Position numbers and translations under genes: made by a program
Assembly (NCBI GenBank): GCA_966128725.1
Contig: CBHYLN010000077.1
Span: 1-25,573, forward strand
DNA length: 25,573 nucleotides
DNA from: JAFDZV01 sp966128725
GTDB taxonomy: Bacteria > Bacteroidota > Ignavibacteria > OLB7
Direction of reading: 5' to 3'
Shown: piece by piece, positions 16,396 to 23,100 of the stretch
How positions within the stretch are numbered: the first letter of the stretch is position 1
Layout of the letters: each line of letters begins with the position of its first letter
The notes under the pieces: model-generated
Databases searched by the model: none
The model's input: the letters and a program-made list of their open reading frames with translations, nothing else
What the model was told of the DNA's origin: nothing

Positions 16396-17496
16396 ATGGA
16401 TTCTGGACAAACGGTTCTCTATATTCCGCCCGCTATGCCAGTGCTGACACCAACCGATAAGCTCCGTCGGATACTAGTTGCTCGCACCGATGGCCTTGGA
16501 GACGTAATTGTCACGCTTCCAATCGCCATGATGCTGAAGGAACGGCTTCCGAACGTCGAGATCGCTTTCCTGGTCACACCTTACACCGCGCCGATTGTGC
16601 AACGCATCGGCGTGGTTGATGAGGTATTGACGATCACGCAGATGCGCCGTGGGCTGCACCTGTTCAAGATTTACAAGCCCGATGCGGTAATCTTCGCCAA
16701 GCCGGACTTCCGGCTTGCCTTGGAAGCCGTGCTTGCACGCATCGACGTGCGGGTCGGGACCGGCTATCGCTGGTACTCCGGGCTGTTTACGCGTTGGGTG
16801 TACGAGCACCGACGCACAGGCGCAAAGCATGAGGCGCAATACGGCGTAAACCTTCTTACTCCAATTCTCGATGGCGACTTTCACGTCACGATGCCACGGC
16901 TTCCGGTGTCATCACCAGGCTTGATGGAGGCGCGCCGCCGTCTGGGTGAATGTGGCATCGTTGGTGATTACGTGGTGATTCATCCCGGCAGCCGGGGCTC
17001 GGCTTTGATGTACGAGCCGGAGCTGTATGCGGCGGTTGCCGACGAGCTGCTGGCCGACAGGCCGGATCTTTCGATAGTTGTTACAGCCGGTCCGGCGGAA
17101 GAGGAGTTGGCCGGGCGTGTGGTTGGTGCTGCACGCGGCTCCGGGCGTATTGCCGTGGTGGACGCCATCTCTCTCGACGGGCTCAGCGAGCTTTTGCGCG
17201 GAGCACAGGGATTCCTTGGCAGTTCCTCCGGTCCGGCACATCTCGCTGCGCTGGTGGGCACGCCTGTGGTTGCGCTGTATCCAGGCCTGCCGCCGATGTG
17301 GCCGGCGCGTTGGAAGCCGTTAGGCGACCATGTAACTACGCTTGTGCCGCATCCGGACGAGCCGTTCTGCGCCTTATGCGGGAAGAAACATCAGCCTGAA
17401 AACTGCGTTAAGCGTATCTCTACCAAACGAGTTGTTGAAGCTTGCCAGGCTATGCTGGTTGGCCGGGATACAGGCGAATCGGACTACATTTCCTGA
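16396..17496 (+). CDS. Glycosyltransferase family 9 (ADP-heptose:LPS heptosyltransferase-like)
   Basis: The protein has 366 residues from the ATG at 16396, which has AAGG seven bases ahead. An ATG at 16435 (353 residues) would place the first strand KLRRILVARTDGLGDVI closer to the usual family start and is a fair alternative. GT9 landmarks are RTDGLGDVIVTLP near the N-terminus, VVIHPGSRGSALMYEPELY at the start of the second Rossmann half, and FLGSSSGPAHLAALVGTPVVA with the donor-site loop. A C-terminal cysteine cluster, CALCGKKHQPENC, is also typical. The inferred role is addition of heptose to the lipopolysaccharide core on the cytoplasmic side of the inner membrane. The exact sugar and step cannot be read from sequence, and no other LPS gene is adjacent. 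Confidence 0.9.
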   Translation: MDSGQTVLYIPPAMPVLTPTDKLRRILVARTDGLGDVIVTLPIAMMLKERLPNVEIAFLVTPYTAPIVQRIGVVDEVLTITQMRRGLHLFKIYKPDAVIFAKPDFRLALEAVLARIDVRVGTGYRWYSGLFTRWVYEHRRTGAKHEAQYGVNLLTPILDGDFHVTMPRLPVSSPGLMEARRRLGECGIVGDYVVIHPGSRGSALMYEPELYAAVADELLADRPDLSIVVTAGPAEEELAGRVVGAARGSGRIAVVDAISLDGLSELLRGAQGFLGSSSGPAHLAALVGTPVVALYPGLPPMWPARWKPLGDHVTTLVPHPDEPFCALCGKKHQPENCVKRISTKRVVEACQAMLVGRDTGESDYIS

Positions 17497-17619
17497 GGGT
17501 TGCAGCTCGCAAACGTGTTTCGGCGGTTGCTACCGATCAAACCGATATGCCGGTTTGTACGACGAAGGGCAGGAGCTGAGCAAGGGTACAGTGGACAGCA
17601 TATCAGTTGCGGAATTATC

Positions 17620-18477
17620 ATGAAGAAGCAGACAACAGAGCGCACGATGGTTTCACGATTTGGCTATGCCGCGGTTGCGGCTGTTACGGCAATCGTCATG
17701 GTGGCGCTAACGGCAGCCGGTCCGGAATCGACGCCGGCACTTACGGCTTATCAGAATGGTGCGTTGCGCTATGTGCCAAATAGCGCATACGGGTACAGCG
17801 AACGTTTGAACTTCGATGTCGGATACAAGTTCATCACGGCAGGGACCGCGGTGATGCAGATTGGCGACAAGGCGGCCACGGTAAGCGGGCGTCCGTGTTA
17901 CGATGTTCGATTCGAAGTACGAACCACGTCGGCATTCGACAAGGTGTTCAAGGTGCGTGACCGTTATCAGACGTATATCGATGTTGACGGTATCTTCCCC
18001 TGGCGGTTCGAGCAGACGGTGCGTGAAGGGAACTACTCGCGTGATTTCTCGGCCATCATCGATCAGCGTGCGCATGTTGCGAAGACAACCGAGGGGTCGT
18101 TCACGACACCCGCGTATGTGCACGACATCCTCAGCGCGTTCTACTACACCCGCGCGATGGACATTCACTCGATGAAGAAGGGGCAGAGCTTTACGCTGAA
18201 GAACTTCTATGGTAAGAAGACCAACGATCTCCGCATCCGCATACTCGGTCGCGAGCGCGTTGAAGTTGACGCCGGCACGTTTGACTGCGTAGTGGTTGAG
18301 CCGCTGGTTGTAGAAGGAGGCCTGTTCAAGAACGAGGGACGCATCGTCGTATATCTGACCGATGATGATCGCAAGATCCCGGTGAAGGTGAGCACGAAGG
18401 TGGTGATCGGTTCGATCGACGGCGAGCTGACCAGCTACTCCGGAACGCGCGGCCCAATTGCGGCGAAGAAGAACTAG
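17620..18477 (+). CDS. DUF3108 domain-containing exported protein
   Basis: This 285-residue protein starts at the ATG at 17620, which begins a signal/anchor segment (MVSRFGYAAVAAVTAIVMVALTAAG, residues about 10-34). The frame extends further upstream, but into non-conserved sequence. The mature part resembles DUF3108: a beta-rich fold with LNFDVGYKFITAGTAVMQIG, YDVRFEVRTTSAFDKVF and RDRYQTYIDVDGIFPWRFE, then DAGTFDCVVVEP and the late-strand VVYLTDDDRKIPVKVST. Family members are periplasmic or envelope proteins of unknown biochemical function. It follows the GT9 gene by 123 bases on the same strand and is closed by a terminator, so the two may form a small envelope-related operon. Confidence 0.85.
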   Translation: MKKQTTERTMVSRFGYAAVAAVTAIVMVALTAAGPESTPALTAYQNGALRYVPNSAYGYSERLNFDVGYKFITAGTAVMQIGDKAATVSGRPCYDVRFEVRTTSAFDKVFKVRDRYQTYIDVDGIFPWRFEQTVREGNYSRDFSAIIDQRAHVAKTTEGSFTTPAYVHDILSAFYYTRAMDIHSMKKGQSFTLKNFYGKKTNDLRIRILGRERVEVDAGTFDCVVVEPLVVEGGLFKNEGRIVVYLTDDDRKIPVKVSTKVVIGSIDGELTSYSGTRGPIAAKKN

Positions 18478-18549
18478 CCGGCGACAAATGTGGGTGACGG
18501 TGATCATCCGGACACCAAAACTTGAGCCGCAATCAGTAACGATCGGAAA

Positions 18550-18590
18550 AATCGCCCTGCCTAACTAAAAGGCAGGGCGATTCGTTTCGA
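18550..18590 (+). terminator. Rho-independent terminator after the DUF3108 gene
   Basis: AATCGCCCTGCC (18550-18561) pairs perfectly with GGCAGGGCGATT (18571-18582) across a nine-base A-rich loop, followed by CGTTTCGA. The U-run is short but the stem is strong, 72 bases after the stop codon. Confidence 0.8.
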
Positions 18591-18992
18591 GTCACGAAGC
18601 CTTCGAAAACGTGAATTTTCGCACCGTGGCAAAACGTCACGGCGCGTGATGTGGGGTAACTGAGAGAATAGAAAACGGCCGATTTCTTATCAGAATCGCT
18701 GAAAAGAATCGTGGCACTGAAGTTGCTTCGAAGGAATACGAATCGTTTCCCCCAAGATGAACGGTGGGGTGGTTCTTTGAAAGCGAAGATGGATCGACTG
18801 CGGGCTGATTCGGGCTCAAAGTGTGCGACAAGTTCTCAATGCGAGATTGATTGCAAGTAAAATCGGGCGAAGGTTATATTTGCAGCTTCCCATAGAGAAT
18901 GAACTTTACTATAAAGCTTCATCTTGCACTTCCTGGTTTCCTGGATTATCTTTGACTCCGCGTCTTGACTTCAAAGTCTACTTTAACGCAAT
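18591..18992. other. Noncoding stretch ahead of tRNA-Arg
   Basis: No supported gene lies in these 402 bases. The stretch is more AT-rich than its neighbours in its second half. It holds a small symmetric hairpin (CGC-a-CCGTG at 18620-18628 with CACGG-c-GCG at 18638-18646) without a U-run, and a good Bacteroidota-type promoter at 18851-18882 pointing at the tRNA. Confidence 0.5.
18851..18882 (+). promoter_or_regulatory. TTG/TAnnTTTG promoter upstream of tRNA-Arg
   Basis: TTG (18851-18853) and TATATTTG (18875-18882) are 21 bases apart, a full match to the -33/-7 promoter form. Transcription would start near 18888, giving about 105 bases before the mature tRNA 5' end. Confidence 0.6.
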
Positions 18993-19068
18993 GCGCCCGT
19001 GGCTCAATGGATAGAGCATCAGATTCCGGTTCTGAGGGTTGGGGGTTCGAGTCCCTCCGGGCGCGCCA
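18993..19068 (+). tRNA. tRNA-Arg (anticodon CCG)
   Basis: A complete 76-base cloverleaf is visible. The acceptor stem GCGCCCG/CGGGCGC is followed by discriminator G and an encoded CCA. The D-arm is GCTC/GAGC, and the anticodon stem TCAGA/TCTGA holds loop TTCCGGT, giving anticodon CCG at positions 34-36. The T-arm GGGGG/CCCTC carries the TTCGAGT loop. It reads CGG arginine codons. Confidence 0.97.
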
Positions 19069-19206
19069 GTTCCAACCGAAGCCTGTATCTCATCGGTCCT
19101 TGAGGCAGGTCGCTCACCTTCGCGTTCTCCGTTTTCGCAATACAGGCTAACGCCGATATAGATAACACGCGATACTCTCTAACGTTCGTACTAGAAGATC
19201 CGAGGA

Positions 19207-19902
19207 ATGGCAACGAGGCAGACGACTACTGTTACTTCCAATACCCTTAGCAACGAGCAAGGTGGAACATCGCCGGTGATCAATGGCCGTATGGCTGCGA
19301 TCATCGGCATTGTCGTGCTTGTAGTTGTCGCCGGTGTGTGGTACTTCGTCAGCGCTGGCGAACAGGGAAATACTGAAGCTGCGATCGCTCTCGGTCGCAT
19401 TCGTCCGTATTACGAGAAGGGCGAATATGCCGCTGCCATTAACGGTGATCCTTCGAAGACAATCAACGGTGAAAAGGTTCGTGGCCTTGTGTCGATCGTT
19501 GAGGAATGGAGCTCAACGAAGGCTGGCAAGGCCGCCGCGCTGTTGCTGGGCAACTGCTATCAGATCACCGGTCAGAATCAAAAGGCAGCCGAGGCATTCG
19601 AGATTGCCGCTGGCGCCAAGGATGAACTGGTAACCGCTCCTGCCAACGCAGGCCTTGCGGCGGTTGCCGAAGCAAACGGAAAGCACGAGGACGCAGCCAA
19701 GGCGTACGAGAAGGCTGCGTCGGAAGATCATCTGGAGCTCAATACTCCTCAGTATCTGTTGGGAGCCGCACGCAATTACGAGCGCGCCGGCAACAACGAC
19801 GCTGCAAAGGAGCTGTATCGCAAGGTTGCTACGCAATTCCCGCAGTCTCCGGCGAATGCGCAGGCCCGGTTGGCGCTTGCTCGCTTCAACGTCGAGCTAT
19901 AA
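19207..19902 (+). CDS. Membrane-anchored tetratricopeptide repeat protein
   Basis: This 231-residue protein has a hydrophilic Thr/Ser-rich cytoplasmic tail (1-28) and one transmembrane helix (AAIIGIVVLVVVAGVWYFV, about 30-48). A helical region outside the membrane contains TPR-like pairs (AALLLGNCYQITGQNQKAAE at about 110; AGLAAVAEANGKHEDAAKAY at about 142; YLLGAARNYERAGNNDAAKE at about 182). The layout resembles YfgM-like or other periplasmic TPR scaffolds, which hold partner proteins rather than catalyse. Its partner cannot be read from the sequence; the giant exported protein begins 222 bases downstream on the same strand, so a role in export or assembly of surface proteins is conceivable. 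GAGGA abuts the ATG too closely for a normal ribosome site, and the true start may differ slightly. Confidence 0.82.
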   Translation: MATRQTTTVTSNTLSNEQGGTSPVINGRMAAIIGIVVLVVVAGVWYFVSAGEQGNTEAAIALGRIRPYYEKGEYAAAINGDPSKTINGEKVRGLVSIVEEWSSTKAGKAAALLLGNCYQITGQNQKAAEAFEIAAGAKDELVTAPANAGLAAVAEANGKHEDAAKAYEKAASEDHLELNTPQYLLGAARNYERAGNNDAAKELYRKVATQFPQSPANAQARLALARFNVEL

Positions 19903-19940
19903 CAAACGGGGTGATGCTCCTACGGCATCATACACGTTTG
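19903..19940 (+). terminator. Imperfect hairpin right after the TPR gene
   Basis: CAAACG (19903-19908) pairs with CGTTTG (19935-19940), and inside it TGATGC (19912-19917) pairs with GCATCA (19925-19930). It starts at the first base after the stop codon. No U-run follows, so it may be a weak terminator, a transcript-protecting hairpin or chance. Confidence 0.4.
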
Positions 19941-20124
19941 CAGGGTGGGGCGAATGCCCGGAATCAATCAAGCAGTGGTGGTTAGGAATAGAACGAACGA
20001 GCAGGTTATGAAGCTTGAGACCGCATTTCAGAGATTACGCTGTGATTCCGGCGTAATGGCACCAGAAAGATCTCAGAACAAAATAGATCGTTTACTCATT
20101 GATTCTCTCATTGCAGGAGGAACT

Positions 20125-23100
20125 ATGCAACGTTTGTTAAGGGCGTTGCTCCTGGTGGTGGTGTTTACAATGGTTGGAGATCTGGCCGTGATGGCACAGC
20201 CGATCGCCAAACCAATCCGCATCGTCAGCGGACGCCTCGCCCAGGGAGCGCACCGGGTCTTCACCAAGGATACGATCTACCAGGTATCCGGGAACTACGT
20301 TGTATCCGGCCACCTGATGATCGAGCCGGGTACGACCGTGGAATTCCTTCCAAATGGTCGGCTCATCGATTCGGTTGGTGGCAAGATCACAGCCGACGGC
20401 GAACTTCAGGCCGTTTGGGACCGGAATACAACTGACGTCAACCTCTTCCCCAACCGCTATTGCGACGTTGGGTATATGGTTAACCACGTCACCATCGGCG
20501 GCAAGCCGGAAATCACGGCTCCGGGACCAAACTGGACCAACTACGTACCGTGGATTCTGTTCTATCATGCTAACCGTCGTGGCAATTGCGCCACCGATGG
20601 CAACCTGAAGAACGTACCGTATCTGCGCGACGTCGTGCGGGCACCGATCATTTTCCGTGGTCGCCCCGTCAACCAGTTCTCGACCGAGTGGGGCCACATC
20701 GTGGTTCTGCCTGGTGCTGACTCAGCAATCTTCCGCAATTGCCAGTTCGTCAACTTCCGCAAGGACAGCTTTGTTGTTCAGAGCACGTTCTACTATCAGC
20801 CGAGCGCTCTTGCCGGTTATAGTGGCACGCAGATCCTTGCCGGTTTCGACGTCAACCGCAAGATGCAGATCCTGTCAAGCGGTGGCGGTGGTGCGATGAC
20901 CATCTTCTCGTCGAAGACCTGGCTCCTCGACTGCCGTTTCGACAGCAACTTCGCACGCTACCACGGTGGCGCAGTGCAGTTCCTGCAGGCTCCGTTTGAT
21001 GCTACGGGTTCGTTCTATGCTCCGGCTCCGGGAGTGCCTCTGGCACCAACGGCGTATCCGGCAATCGACCCGGAAAACTATGACCTTTATGGTGACGTTG
21101 TCACGACACCGTTCGGTTCGGTTGGGTCGCTCACGGCCACGCTGCCGCTTGGCCCCACCGTTCAGTATCGCCAGACCTATGATGACGGTCGTCAGGCTGT
21201 CAACAAGGGTCGCGTTCGTCGTCTGTACTTCCGCGACAACCGAGTTGTCGTTGGCGCAGTTGTGAACGACGTCAACAGCTTCCGTGACACGACCACGGTT
21301 GCAGCAATCTATCCGGTGACGGCAAACACGACCGCAACGGTCGCGAAGAACGAAGCGTACGGCGGTGCCGTTTATGTTTCGGGTCGTCGTTTTGTCACGG
21401 TCTTCTTCGGCGGCGGTAGCGCATTGCGCAATCTCGGCCTGGGCAGTGATCCAACCGATACGATTGTCTGCGAGCGCAACTACGCAGTCAACTATCAGGA
21501 TTCGAACGCCGTAACGTTCAACATCAACAACGTTCCGACGACGATCCGTACCAACGGCGCCAAGGGTGGTGCCTTCTTCATTGGTGACTCGAGCTCGATG
21601 GTGTTCGAGTTGTCGCGTTTCAACGACAACTTCACCGCGATCCCGAACATCCCCGATGAGGACTACATCAGCGGATCGAAGTACTCGCAGGGTGGCGGCA
21701 TCTATATGTCGAACACCTCGCCCGAGCTGACGATGCGCGACAACATCTGGATGCGCAACAACAAGTCCGGCCAGGGTGGTGCGGTGTACGTAGCGGCGGT
21801 TGCCGTTCCTACGTCCGATCCGTTCCTCTCGCCGAACCTGCTTGGCGACAGCGTGTTCTTCATCGGCAACAAGGCCGAATACGACGGTGGCGCAATCTTC
21901 ACGCAGCGCAACATGCGTGTCGAGGCCCGCTACCTTACAAAGATTGATGCCACGCTGCCTGGTCAGCCGCTCATCGATCACCGCATTCTGTTTGACAACA
22001 ACGCCGCCGGTCTCTCCGGTGGTGCGATCACGATCGACAACCGTACCAACACCACGAACAGCTTGGCGCGCATCGAGCGCGTGATGTTCAGCAACAACTG
22101 GGCGGGCGACTCCGCGCACGTTGACGCTATTCGTCAGATCAAGCTCTTCAACCCGTGGTCGAGCCCGATTCGTCCGGGCAACGAGCATGGTGTGTTCACG
22201 GTGCTCGATCAGTACCATATGCCGGTTGTTCGCCTCTCGACCGAAATCCTCGGTGGTGGCGCGATCTACTCGTTCAACGGCAATACGAACTTCTTCCGCT
22301 CGGTTGAGTTCTTCCGCAATACCGCCAAGGGTGGTAACGGCGGCGCCGTCGCTCTTGTGACGCCGGTTCGTGTCAATCGCTACTTCCTCTCGGCTGGCGA
22401 TGTCGCCTATGACTTCGTTACCGGTACGCCGGTTCCGTTCGACGACGGTGCCGAGCCGGTTGATCAGCGCGAGATGACCCGCTTCATCCAGAACGTCGCG
22501 CTGCGTGATCCGATCAACCCGCAGACGTTCAACCCGAACCCGGCCTCGAATCGCGGTACGCTCCTCGATCCGAACCGCAACTTCACGGGTCTGGGTGGCG
22601 CCATGTATGTCAACGATCGTCAGCCGCCGGGCCCGAATCCGGGAACGCCGCGCATTGACTCGGTGATCTGCCACCGTGTTCGCATGGAGCAGAATCAGGC
22701 ATGGAGTGGTGCTGCCGTCTACTCCGACAACTACGAACTCCGCATCCTGTTCAACAAGTCGCTCATCGCGACGAACAAGGCGGTCTCCGACGTTGGCCGG
22801 ACTGTTGACTCGATCACGAACTACCGTACGTCGCCCGCAGCCGATAGCACCGCCGGTGCCATCTTCTACGGCGATATCCAGGGCCCAACGCCTACGGTTG
22901 CGTATCACGTGAACGCCAACTCGATCTATGACAACGAGGCTCGCTTCCTCGTTCGTGCTCCGGATGCACCTCCGGGTTCGGTTGGCTTTGGTCAGAGCGG
23001 TGCCGATACGCTTCGTGGCAACTTCTGGGGTGCTACCGAGGCTCCGGTAACCACGATTCTTCCGAGCGGAACGCTGCAGGAGACCTTCTACGCTGAAGGC

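Noticed and set aside
18637..18831. 64-codon minus-strand frame in the gap before tRNA-Arg
   Set aside because: There is no ribosome site and no recognisable motif, and it is short enough to be chance in this noncoding stretch.
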